Positions 40,379 to 48,440 of a stretch of DNA of 64,000 bases are shown here, piece by piece. The notes under the pieces were generated by a model. It was not told the origin of the DNA and searched no databases. It saw nothing but the letters and a program-made list of their open reading frames with translations. The DNA lies in assembly GCF_001183965.1 (NCBI RefSeq), contig NZ_LFZV01000001.1:507287-571286 (forward strand), given 5' to 3'. A program made the position numbers and the translations under genes. This DNA comes from Bacillus sp. FJAT-27916 (GTDB lineage: Bacteria; Bacillota; Bacilli; Bacillales; Pradoshiaceae). Numbering within the stretch: the first letter of the stretch is position 1; the number at the start of each line of letters is the position of its first letter.

Positions 40379-41101
40379 ATGAGTAACAATGAAAGGTATG
40401 AAAATCAACATCCTGAATTAAAACAGGAAGATCGCTTTACCTCCCCTGCAAGTTCATTGCCCTTGTATGAGTTGAAAATGCTGCAAGAATATATTCATGG
40501 CGTTAATCTGCAGAACCTGGGAAGTTATCTTCCGCATCATAAAAAGCAAATGATGTTATTGAAGTTTTTTAAACATAAAAAAAACCAGCTAGTTGAGGTC
40601 TTTTCAAGAGATGGACATGAGGTCATTAAGACGGTAGGTAAAGTGAATATTGTAGGTAGAAATTTTGTTATGATAAAAACTTTATTCACGCGAATTTGGA
40701 TTCCGTATCATGCGATTCATTCTGCTAAAACTCCTTTTGGAATTCCAGATCTACCAAGCGGACATCAACATGTCATTTATGATGTGGAGCTGAGACGAAG
40801 AATATTGACGAACTTCGGTGAAACTGTTTCGGGTAAAGAAATCTTGAAACAGCAGTTTTTTGAGGAATCATTAAATACCAATTTAACGTTATGGCTAGGC
40901 ACAAGAGTGACCATAATGGCCGGCAATACGATTAAAGGCAAGATGACCAATATTCATAACGGCTCAATTCAAATAAAGGATAAGAAAAAACATGAAATAT
41001 CCATCAACAATATAAATTATGTGAGGCAGGGAAGATTTATTTCTTATTTTCAACGCTTAATAGCAAAGGTGAAAAAGGGGCATTTCAGTAAAGAAAAGTA
41101 A
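40379..41101 (+). CDS. mnx-region protein A: helical N-terminus plus two beta-barrel modules
   Basis: 240 residues, related to the 297-residue protein at 45532. Both share RFTSP-x-S-x-LP-xx-EL near the N-terminus and an R-R-x-x-L-x-NFG-x-x-VS block in the middle. Two short barrel modules are visible: residues about 75-125 (VGKVNIVGRNFVMIKTL, then IWIPYHAIHSA) and about 175-225 (LGTRVTIMAGNTIKGKMTNIH, then ISINNINYV). This resembles Sm-like folds. The C-terminus is basic. There is no signal peptide. It is probably a spore-surface or scaffold component for the oxidase, by context only. Confidence 0.55.
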   Translation: MSNNERYENQHPELKQEDRFTSPASSLPLYELKMLQEYIHGVNLQNLGSYLPHHKKQMMLLKFFKHKKNQLVEVFSRDGHEVIKTVGKVNIVGRNFVMIKTLFTRIWIPYHAIHSAKTPFGIPDLPSGHQHVIYDVELRRRILTNFGETVSGKEILKQQFFEESLNTNLTLWLGTRVTIMAGNTIKGKMTNIHNGSIQIKDKKKHEISINNINYVRQGRFISYFQRLIAKVKKGHFSKEK

Positions 41102-41129
41102 AAAGATCAATGTAAGTTGATCTTTTTTT
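41101..41129 (+). terminator. terminator before mnxEFG
   Basis: AAAAGATCAA / TTGATCTTTT stem, 6-base loop, seven T. It separates the 240-residue gene from mnxE, so mnxEFG needs its own promoter. Confidence 0.8.
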
Positions 41130-41201
41130 GTGAAGAACCTTTATTTTGATTGGGGTAATTCATTATTTAATTTCATTTTTGTTTCCATATATTTGAATAT
41201 T

Positions 41202-41210
41202 CATACTATA
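41202..41210 (+). promoter_or_regulatory. possible sigma-K-like -10 of mnxEFG
   Basis: CATACTATA fits CATANNNTA exactly in the 97-bp space between the terminator and mnxE. It leaves a very short leader. The known mnx operon of marine Bacillus is expressed in mid-sporulation. Confidence 0.35.
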
Positions 41211-41226
41211 TAGAAGGAAGGGAGAG

Positions 41227-41520
41227 ATGGTTTTGGCAGAAAAAATGATTGATGGAAATCAACTATTCGTAGAATTTGAGAACAAGAATGTTTTACTTGT
41301 ATTGAAAAGCAGTCAACTTAATATTCTCGGTCAAACGTTCAGACCGATTTTCACGGGGGAAGTAACGAAGGTTGATAATGGTTTCATTACAATGGACAAG
41401 CCAATTATTAAGATGCATAATGCGCCCTTTTACACATTTCCAACACCATTATGTTTTCCGATTGAACATATCGTTAGCATCAGCCTTTTTGACCCTAAAC
41501 GAGTAATACCGATTGTATAA
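41227..41520 (+). CDS. mnxE: MnxE-like small subunit of the manganese oxidase
   Basis: 97-residue protein with the alternating strand pattern of a small barrel (LFVEFENKNVLLVLKSSQLN, FTGEVTKVDNGFITMD, FPIEHIVSISLFD) and two histidines (KMHNAPF and EHIVS). In Bacillus PL-12/SG-1, MnxE and MnxF are about 12-kDa proteins that assemble with MnxG and bind copper. Size and position two genes upstream of mnxG fit MnxE. The ATG at 41227 is close to GGGAG; TTG at 41233 is a likely alternative start. Assigned by context, not by verified similarity. Confidence 0.6.
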   Translation: MVLAEKMIDGNQLFVEFENKNVLLVLKSSQLNILGQTFRPIFTGEVTKVDNGFITMDKPIIKMHNAPFYTFPTPLCFPIEHIVSISLFDPKRVIPIV

Positions 41521-41550
41521 TACAAAACTTTTAAGCTAGGATGTGATTCT

Positions 41551-41871
41551 TTGGATAAAGATACTTTATCAAAGCAACTAAATAGTCAAGTTGATGATAT
41601 TAATGCTGTTAGACAAGCTCATGTTACCCGTGAATTTAAAGAGCACAAAAAAAGGCGTGCACTTATCATCTTGGCTTCTTATCCATTCTTGATTATCGGC
41701 AAGATTATGGATGTTGTTGGTGATTATGTAGTCATAAAAGCTGAGGTGACCAATGTTAACGAGTTAGATGGGGAAACGTTTAATATTCATATTGATAGTA
41801 TTGAGGTTTTTTATATTCAAATACCAGGTAAACCGGTGATACCTGATATTAGGGGAGAAGATGATGATTAG
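41551..41871 (+). CDS. mnxF: MnxF-like small subunit of the manganese oxidase
   Basis: 106-residue protein. A helical, charged first third (DKDTLSKQLNSQVDDINAVRQAH) is followed by a barrel-like module (RALIILASYPFLIIGKIMDVV, GDYVVIKAEVTNV, HIDSIEVFYIQIPG) and an acidic tail. The start is TTG at 41551 after AGGATGTGA. Its end overlaps the start of mnxG, implying translational coupling and stoichiometric assembly, as expected for MnxEFG. Assigned by position and size. Confidence 0.6.
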   Translation: MDKDTLSKQLNSQVDDINAVRQAHVTREFKEHKKRRALIILASYPFLIIGKIMDVVGDYVVIKAEVTNVNELDGETFNIHIDSIEVFYIQIPGKPVIPDIRGEDDD

Positions 41872-44800
41872 ACATTTTCACATTGTGGCCATATCAGTTC
41901 GTATGGTTGTGAATAAATTTGGTGATCATGACCCCGATGGCATGATGTATGTTCTGAAGGAAAATGAGAACATTGTACAAAAAAAGGTGAAATATCATCC
42001 ATTTACTCCCGTCGATTTAGTAGAGCCACTCGTGATTCGTGCGAATGAAGGCGATGATATTGAAGTCACCTTTGAAAACAAACTCCCGTTTAATACCTCC
42101 ATGCACATTCAAAATGCTGAATATAAAGTGTTTACTTCTGATGGGGCCTTTGTTGGGATAAATCCAGACACGACCGTTGAACCAAATGAAAAAATCATTT
42201 ATAAGTGGAAAGTTCATAAGGAAGGAGTTCATTTCTTTTCAGATTTAGGCAACACATTATCAAGTGAATTAGGCAGTAATGTACATGGCTTATTTGGCGC
42301 TCTTTTCGTAGAACCGAGAGGCTCTTGGTGGACGGATCCTATTACAGGTAAGCCGATTGAAAGCGGTTGTTTCGCTGATGTGCATAACAAGCTGCTTCCT
42401 TCCTTTCGAGAATTCGGCTGGTTTTTCCATGATGAAATGGAAGTGGATGATTTAACAGGACAAGCACCTATTAGTCCCCACACTCTTCAGCCAGAAGCAA
42501 CACATTTAATCAATTATCGCGCTGAGCCGATGCGTAATAGGATGAGATTGATTCAGGAGGGGGTCGTTTGTCCGGATTGTGAAGGTGAAGAGGTCCATCA
42601 TGATTCATGGGTGTTCGGTGATCCTGATACTCCTATCCTGCGAGCTTATGTTGGAGATCCAATCAAGATCAGGCTGGTTCATGCCGGTGTCCAAGAAACG
42701 CATTCCTTTCATTACCATGTCCATCAATGGTTATTTGAACCAACAGATGTGGACTCGGAGCTAGTCGATGTACAGGCCATTTCCCCGCAAACTCATTATA
42801 CGGTTTCTCCTCTTTATGGGGCAGGAAGCTTACAAGGTGCAATGGGCGATGCGATTATACACTGTCATCTTTATCCACACTTTGGTGAGGGAATGTGGGG
42901 AATGCAACGTAATTTTGATACCTTACAGGATGGCAGTCAATGTTATCCGAATGGTTTACCCATTAAGGCACTGCAACCATTGCCTGGCCGACCATTGCCT
43001 CCAAGGCCGACGCCGGAGAAACCAGGATTTCCAGGATTTATTCCCGGGATTGTTGGATCAAAAGCGCCACGTCCGCCACTTGGGATTGTGGGAGGAAGAG
43101 AAGCCACTAGGATTGAAAAGAATTCTTTCGCACCAAATGCCCAGCCGGGAGCGGTATTTGTTAATCCATGTATACCGAATGTAACACCTGAAAGGGAATT
43201 TCATGTTGTCTTGATGCAAATGCCGATTATTTATAATAATCAAGGATGGCATGATCCGGAAGGCCGATTATATGTGTTGGCAGAAGATGAAGCGGATGTA
43301 CTTGCGGGAAGAAAGGCACCAGAACCACTTGTTTTAAGGGCAAATGCGGGTGAATGTATTCATTTTAAATTCACCAATAAATTACCTGAAACAATTGGTG
43401 GAAATGCCTTCCAATTAGTGAATCGAACCTATGAGGCAGGCATGCATGTTCACTTTGTTAAATTTGACGTTCTTGTAGCAGATGGAGCCAATATTGGCTG
43501 GAACTATGATTCGGGGATTCTTCCGGGTGAAACGATCCGTTACCAATGGTTTGCTGATGTTGAATTAAAAGCGACCTTTTGGCATGATCATCTATTTGCT
43601 AACGAGCATCAGCAGCATGGTGTTTTTGCAAGTATTAATGTACAAGCAAGAGGTTCAAGATTCTTAGATTCACACACAGGAAAGGAGATTAAATCAGGAA
43701 CTCAGGCAACCATCATAAATCCATTAATACCAGATTTTCGTGAGCTGAATTTATTTGTACAGGATTTTGCCCTGCTATTTGATAAAGACGGCTGTCCTCT
43801 AAATCCGCCTCCGTTTCCAGGGTCCCCCGATGATCCAGGAGTAATGGGAGTTAATTACCGAAATGAACCCATTCAGTTCCGTTTAAAAGAGCCGGATTGC
43901 GATCCTGCTTATGTGTTTAGTTCTTGGATCCATGGTGACCCTGTAACGCCGATGTTACAAACCTATAATGGAGATCCTGTTCGTATTCGTCTTCTTCAAG
44001 GGGCGCATGAAGAATCGCATAGCTTTAATCTTCATCGCCAGCGCTGGCATAGAGAAAGACTGGATTTAGATTCAGAAATCGATCAGCAGCAACATCTTGT
44101 CATAGCCGATTCGTTTACCTTGGAATTTAATATCGAAGGGGAAGGCGACTTCGACATGCTCTATCATTACGGAAGTATTGATGACATTTGGTTAGGCAAC
44201 TGGGGAATTTTTAGGACATTTGAAAAGAAGGTACCGCACTTGATTCCGCTGCCAGATAGGGAGCCGCCTCCAAAGCGAGAAGAACCTTTACCAAGCCCAA
44301 CTGGGAAGAAACCTCCAATCGCTCAACAACCGAAACAGCCATACCCGCCTAATGTTGCAGTTCGAAAGTATGAAGTCGTTGCATTAAATACTTCGATCCA
44401 GTATAACGATGCTGGGGATCACGATCCTTATGGCATTATCTTCGCCCATAAAGATGATGTGCCCAAAATCTTGAAAGGGGATATAAACCCAGAGCCTCTT
44501 ATTATTCGGGCTAATACCGGTGAATGGGTAGAAATAACCCTTCATAATCGATTGGAAGACCACTTCCATCATGAGAAAAGACATGGATATCCGTTTGTGC
44601 CCGTAAATGCTCCATTTCCTCCATCAAAGCGTATATCCCTGCATGCTCAACATGTGATATACGATGTAAGGTATTCGGATGGTGCAACGGTTGGGTTTAA
44701 TCATGACCAGACCATCGCTCCAGGGCAAAGTATAACCTATCACTGGTATATCGACCGCGACTTTGGATCAGCCAATCTTTGGGATATGGCAGATGTTCGA

Positions 44801-45535
44801 AATCATCGCCATCATGGAGCTTTTGGCATGCTGATTGCAGAGCCTAGGGGATCGAATTATCTAGACCCAATGACGAGAGAGGAAGTATATACAGGCAGCC
44901 AAGTTGTTATTTCAAATCCTTTATTATATGAATTTAGAGAGTTTGCTCTCTTAATGCATGATGGGGTAAGACTTGTTGATAAGAAGGGAAAACTAATCAT
45001 TGATCCGGAACCGCTTTTTGTTGAGCCAGAAGAAGAATTAGCGGATCCTGAAGATCAAGGTTCAAGAGGGTTCAACTATCGTACAGAGAGGTTCCATCAT
45101 CGTATAGATCATCCTAACGAAGTGTATAAAGTATTCAGTTCAAGAAAAGAGAATGGAGATCCGGCTACACCTTTATTTTTAGCCTATCCTGGGGATCCAG
45201 TGACGTTTCGGTTTGTATTTCCTTCTGATAAGCCTAGGACGCATACTTTTACCATCCATGGCCATAAATTCTTCAGAAGCCGGGAGGATATGAATTCTTC
45301 TATTATATCTGCTGATGGTTTCAACACAGTAGGTTCGAACGATAATTTTGAATTACTCTACGGCGCTGGCGGTTTATTACGGGAAGCAGGAGATTATTTA
45401 TATCGTTCAGGTCTAATCAGATGGGATATTGAATTAGGGATGTGGGGTATCATGCGGGTTCTAAAGGATAAAACCGAACTATTGAAGCCGCTTCAACTAA
45501 AAACTGGTAAGGTTGATAAGGATGATTTGAAATGA
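41864..45535 (+). CDS. mnxG: MnxG-type multicopper (manganese) oxidase
   Basis: About 1,223 residues, close to the 1,217 reported for Mn(II)-oxidising MnxG and far larger than laccases or CotA. Three tandem two-cupredoxin units start near residues 2 (HFHIVAISVR), 443 (EFHVVLMQMP) and 834 (KYEVVALNTS), joined by proline-rich linkers (PLPGRPLPPRP; DREPPPKREEP). Unit 1 has H-x-x-H-x-H-x-H at 280-287 (HSFHYHVH) and the type 1 site HCHLYPHFGEGM with Cys334, His339 and Met344. Unit 2 has HVH (528-530) and WHDH (573-576); unit 3 has HTFTIHGH (1127-1134). There is no signal peptide. The ATG at 41864 is preferred over 41861 for spacing to GGGGAG. Predicted activity is Mn(II) to Mn(IV) oxide formation on the spore surface. 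Confidence 0.8.
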   Translation: MIRHFHIVAISVRMVVNKFGDHDPDGMMYVLKENENIVQKKVKYHPFTPVDLVEPLVIRANEGDDIEVTFENKLPFNTSMHIQNAEYKVFTSDGAFVGINPDTTVEPNEKIIYKWKVHKEGVHFFSDLGNTLSSELGSNVHGLFGALFVEPRGSWWTDPITGKPIESGCFADVHNKLLPSFREFGWFFHDEMEVDDLTGQAPISPHTLQPEATHLINYRAEPMRNRMRLIQEGVVCPDCEGEEVHHDSWVFGDPDTPILRAYVGDPIKIRLVHAGVQETHSFHYHVHQWLFEPTDVDSELVDVQAISPQTHYTVSPLYGAGSLQGAMGDAIIHCHLYPHFGEGMWGMQRNFDTLQDGSQCYPNGLPIKALQPLPGRPLPPRPTPEKPGFPGFIPGIVGSKAPRPPLGIVGGREATRIEKNSFAPNAQPGAVFVNPCIPNVTPEREFHVVLMQMPIIYNNQGWHDPEGRLYVLAEDEADVLAGRKAPEPLVLRANAGECIHFKFTNKLPETIGGNAFQLVNRTYEAGMHVHFVKFDVLVADGANIGWNYDSGILPGETIRYQWFADVELKATFWHDHLFANEHQQHGVFASINVQARGSRFLDSHTGKEIKSGTQATIINPLIPDFRELNLFVQDFALLFDKDGCPLNPPPFPGSPDDPGVMGVNYRNEPIQFRLKEPDCDPAYVFSSWIHGDPVTPMLQTYNGDPVRIRLLQGAHEESHSFNLHRQRWHRERLDLDSEIDQQQHLVIADSFTLEFNIEGEGDFDMLYHYGSIDDIWLGNWGIFRTFEKKVPHLIPLPDREPPPKREEPLPSPTGKKPPIAQQPKQPYPPNVAVRKYEVVALNTSIQYNDAGDHDPYGIIFAHKDDVPKILKGDINPEPLIIRANTGEWVEITLHNRLEDHFHHEKRHGYPFVPVNAPFPPSKRISLHAQHVIYDVRYSDGATVGFNHDQTIAPGQSITYHWYIDRDFGSANLWDMADVRNHRHHGAFGMLIAEPRGSNYLDPMTREEVYTGSQVVISNPLLYEFREFALLMHDGVRLVDKKGKLIIDPEPLFVEPEEELADPEDQGSRGFNYRTERFHHRIDHPNEVYKVFSSRKENGDPATPLFLAYPGDPVTFRFVFPSDKPRTHTFTIHGHKFFRSREDMNSSIISADGFNTVGSNDNFELLYGAGGLLREAGDYLYRSGLIRWDIELGMWGIMRVLKDKTELLKPLQLKTGKVDKDDLK

Positions 45536-46425
45536 ACAAATGTCCTAATTGTCAAAGTATAAACTGTCCTTGTGTTGATTATGCTGAATGCCCATGTGAT
45601 TGTCCCAAAAAAATTCCAACTAAACGATTTACTTCTCCCAATAGTCCGCTTCCACCTGATGAACTAGAAGTGCTGCAACGTTGCATTGAAGCAGCAAATG
45701 ATTTGCTTCGTTCTCTAGGGAATGAGAGTAATCCGGATAATACGAGGCAGCTGCAACTGCATTTCCTTCAGCTTGAGGGCGTATGTATAAAAGTAAAATT
45801 GAAATGTGGAGATAGCAAATCTGAAGATAAAGAATCTTGTTTAGGAGAAGTTGGAGTAGAGATAACGGGAACATTCGTTACAGCAGGCAGGAATTTTATC
45901 CAACTAAACGTACTAGGGAATGATGTATTTATTTTGTATGAGAGGCTTATATCAATTTCAAAGGAAGAATCTAAACATCATGCTAAGGAAAAGTTGGATG
46001 AGAATCGAAATACTAGAGGAGTAAAGATCTCGAGATTTAGAAAATATTTTCGGAAATTCAAACGGTTCTTTCGAGATTGTCTTAGATGGTTTTTCCCGTC
46101 CTCACGAGTCAAAATAACGAAACACCATAAACATGATGAACAAGAGTTTCTTCATGCAGATCGGACTACGAGAAGAGAAATGGTCCTGAACTTTGGGGAC
46201 TTTGTTTCAAAGAACCCTGAATTAGTCAATTTATTCTTTGGGCTTTCACTTCATATGCATCTGAAACATTATTTGGGTAAGGATATTAAAGTGAAAACCA
46301 ATGACCATAGGATGATGGAAGGAACATTAGTTAAAGTAGAATCTGAAAAAGTAAAGGTCAAAAATAAGGATAAATCGAAAGAAATAAGTTGGAACGAAAT
46401 TTGTTTTCTAGAAGTAGAACGATAA
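45532..46425 (+). CDS. mnx-region protein B: Cys-rich start and two beta-barrel modules
   Basis: 297 residues, a relative of the 240-residue protein at 40379. It adds a cysteine-rich N-terminus (MNKCPNCQSINCPCVDYAEC, then PCDCP), giving eight cysteines in the first 25 residues, likely metal-binding. RFTSPNSPLPPDELEVLQ follows, then a first barrel (VEITGTFVTAGRNFIQLNVL), a basic aromatic-rich stretch (FRKYFRKFKRFFRDCLRWFF), and a second barrel (LGKDIKVKTNDHRMMEGTLV..). Its ATG overlaps the mnxG stop by 4 bp, so it is translated with the oxidase. It may be a copper donor or coat anchor, which is inference. Confidence 0.55.
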   Translation: MNKCPNCQSINCPCVDYAECPCDCPKKIPTKRFTSPNSPLPPDELEVLQRCIEAANDLLRSLGNESNPDNTRQLQLHFLQLEGVCIKVKLKCGDSKSEDKESCLGEVGVEITGTFVTAGRNFIQLNVLGNDVFILYERLISISKEESKHHAKEKLDENRNTRGVKISRFRKYFRKFKRFFRDCLRWFFPSSRVKITKHHKHDEQEFLHADRTTRREMVLNFGDFVSKNPELVNLFFGLSLHMHLKHYLGKDIKVKTNDHRMMEGTLVKVESEKVKVKNKDKSKEISWNEICFLEVER

Positions 46426-46525
46426 GGAATTTCTGTTCAATTATATAAAGAGCATAGCTCATTCAACTGTTAACTAGACACCACGATGTAGAAAGGTTTG
46501 TCTAGGCTGTGCCGCACTTAATCGC

Positions 46526-46572
46526 AAAGAATCTGATTCTGGTAGACTAACGGAGTCAGATTCTTTATTTGT
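46526..46572 (+). terminator. terminator after the mnx region
   Basis: AAAGAATCTGA / TCAGATTCTTT perfect stem with a 19-base loop, then ATTTGT. Two TTTGTCTAGG copies (46497-46506 and 46568-46577) flank it. The remaining 46580-46860 has no supported gene. Confidence 0.6.
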
Positions 46573-46722
46573 CTAGGTAGGGTTGAAGGTCCTGAGCTTG
46601 AAGGCAATGGGAGAAGTCAGGTTATGTTGAGACTTCTTCACATCTTTTCGTAGAAGAATTAAGAACAACTCAAGGGCTCAATAATCTACAAGGTCTTCAC
46701 GGGAATTTTTCGTTAGATATCT

Positions 46723-46784
46723 TTGAACCGCATATACCCGATGGTGTGAGGGGTTGTTCGGGAACACTCCCTCCTACTTGATTG
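46723..46784 (+). mobile_element. remnant 3' end of a group II intron (domains V-VI)
   Basis: TTGAACCGC, ATATAC, GATGGTGTGAGGGG, then CTCCCTCCTACTTGATT parallel the 3' end of the intron at 59056-60954 (TTGAACCGC, GTATAC, GGTGGTGGGAGAGGGG, CCCCTCTACTCGATT) in the same order. A short domain-VI-like hairpin (GAGGGG..TGTTC / GAACA..CTCCCTC) remains. No 5' intron end or reverse transcriptase is seen nearby, so this is a decayed fragment. Confidence 0.6.
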
Positions 46785-46861
46785 TGATGAATTGGCAGGT
46801 GTATGGTAAGGCCGGAGAAAGCCCACCAAAACCTGGCCAAAGTATAGCCATCATCAAACAA

Positions 46862-47362
46862 TCAAATCCTACCCGCAAACCGAGCGGCTGATTCGACCGC
46901 TTCCTTTGTGGTGGTTGGGCCATAAATGGTGTAGAAGCCTTTGTAGTCAGCGTTCGTATAGTGGAAGGTCATTTTAAAGGGCAGTAGAATGTCTTCGATT
47001 GTTTCGCCTGGTGCTTCGTATTGGGTCGCGTCAGCTCCTGTTGTGACGAGGAGGGCGAAGGGCTTATTTTCTAAGGCATGGCCTTCCGGTCCGTATGCCC
47101 AGTTGAAGGCGAAGGTTTCGTCAATCCATTTCTTTAAGAGGGATGGGCAGCTGTACCAATAGATAGGGAATTGGAGAATGATTGAATCGTGTTCTTCGAT
47201 TAACCTTTGTTCGGCTTCGATATTGATTTGTTCGTCGGGATAGGTTTCATAGAGATTGTGGATGGTGAATTGTTCCGGCTGTTTGTTTAATTCATCAATA
47301 ACTTGTTTGTTTAGGCTGGATTGTGCCATGTTTGGGTGTGCTAGGATGACTAATGTATTCAT
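46862..47362 (-). CDS. NAD(P)H-dependent flavin oxidoreductase (YwrO/KefF type)
   Basis: 166-residue flavodoxin-fold quinone or nitro-reductase. It has the N-terminal VILAHPNMAQSSLNK FMN-phosphate region, FPIYWYSCPSLLKKWIDETFAFNWAYG and LVTTGA, all typical of the MdaB/KefF/YwrO group. It transfers two electrons from NAD(P)H to quinones in the cytosol. AGGAAGG is about 11 bases upstream of the ATG. It is monocistronic. Confidence 0.82.
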   Translation of the reverse strand: MNTLVILAHPNMAQSSLNKQVIDELNKQPEQFTIHNLYETYPDEQINIEAEQRLIEEHDSIILQFPIYWYSCPSLLKKWIDETFAFNWAYGPEGHALENKPFALLVTTGADATQYEAPGETIEDILLPFKMTFHYTNADYKGFYTIYGPTTTKEAVESAARFAGRI

Positions 47363-47551
47363 GATGATATCATTCCTTCCTGAAGTTGTTTGTGGTGTTA
47401 TGTTCCCCTCCTTTTGAGTTTACTGAATGGTGATTTTTGTGTAAAAGACAATTAGTGCCGTTGATGTCAGATTATCGTCTGATTACTGGAGCTTGCTGGA
47501 TAATTAGGGAGCGGGTGGTGTGCTATGATAGGTTTAGAGGAGGATATTCGG

Positions 47552-48397
47552 ATGATTTATATCGGTGTAACCGGATGGGGAGATCATGATTCTCTTTATC
47601 CGCCAGCTATCAAGCCTAAGGATAAGCTTGCCGAGTATAGTGCGCATTTTCCGGTGGTCGAGGTGGATGCGTCCTTTTATGCGATTCAGCCAGCCCGTAA
47701 TGCTGAAAAGTGGGTGCGTGAAACGCCGGAGAGCTTCAAGTTTGTTGTGAAGGCTTATCAGGGGATGACGGGACATCAGCGAGGGGATATTCCGTTTGCT
47801 TCAAGGGGTGAGATGTTTGCGGCCTTTCGGGAGTCTTTGAAGCCTTATATGGGGGCGGGCAAGTTTTCGATGGCTCTTTTTCAGTTTCCGCCATGGTTTG
47901 ATTGCAAGAAGGAGAATGTGGAGTATCTTCGCTATTGCCGGGAGCAGATGGGAGATATTCAGTCAGCACTTGAATTTCGGCATCAGTCTTGGTTCAGTGA
48001 TTCCTTCAGGGAAGGGACGCTCGGGTTTATGAAGAAGGAGGGATGGATTCATTCCATCGTTGATGAGCCGCAGGCTGGTGAGGGTTCAATTCCGACGGTG
48101 CCGGTTGTGACAGATGAGAATTTGACCTTGGTTCGATTGCATGGAAGAAATGTGCATGGATGGAATAAACCGAATGATGCGAATTGGCGTGAAGTCCGCT
48201 ATTTATATAAGTACAATAAGGAAGAGCTGTTGGAATGGAGAATGAGAATTCAGGAATTGGCAAAGCATACGAAGGATATTATTGTTTTATTCAATAATAA
48301 TTCCGGAGGGGATGCGGCCGGTAATGCGAAGGATTTCCAGGCCTTGCTTGGAATTGATTATGAAGGCTTGGGTTCGAAACAGCTGGGTCTATTTTGA
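47552..48397 (+). CDS. yunF: DUF72 family protein YunF
   Basis: 281-residue TIM-barrel-like DUF72 protein. The start MIYIGVTGWGDHDSLYPP carries the family's G-x-x-G-W motif, with FAVVEVDASFYAI-type and FVVKAYQGMTGHQR segments after it. The function is unknown; some relatives have been linked to nucleic-acid or sugar chemistry. GAGGAGG is 8 bases upstream of the ATG at 47552. It heads a yunF-E-D-C-B series colinear with B. subtilis. Confidence 0.85.
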   Translation: MIYIGVTGWGDHDSLYPPAIKPKDKLAEYSAHFPVVEVDASFYAIQPARNAEKWVRETPESFKFVVKAYQGMTGHQRGDIPFASRGEMFAAFRESLKPYMGAGKFSMALFQFPPWFDCKKENVEYLRYCREQMGDIQSALEFRHQSWFSDSFREGTLGFMKKEGWIHSIVDEPQAGEGSIPTVPVVTDENLTLVRLHGRNVHGWNKPNDANWREVRYLYKYNKEELLEWRMRIQELAKHTKDIIVLFNNNSGGDAAGNAKDFQALLGIDYEGLGSKQLGLF

Positions 48398-48440
48398 GTG
48401 TTCTTTATTGTGATTGATTGGAAAGGCGGGACTTATTTAT

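Noticed and set aside
42768-43184. 138-codon forward frame inside mnxG
   Set aside because: Out-of-frame shadow of mnxG; the mnxG frame carries all copper motifs.
46497-46577. TTTGTCTAGG direct repeats as a CRISPR array or attachment site
   Set aside because: Only two copies around a terminator hairpin; no spacers, cas genes or integrase.
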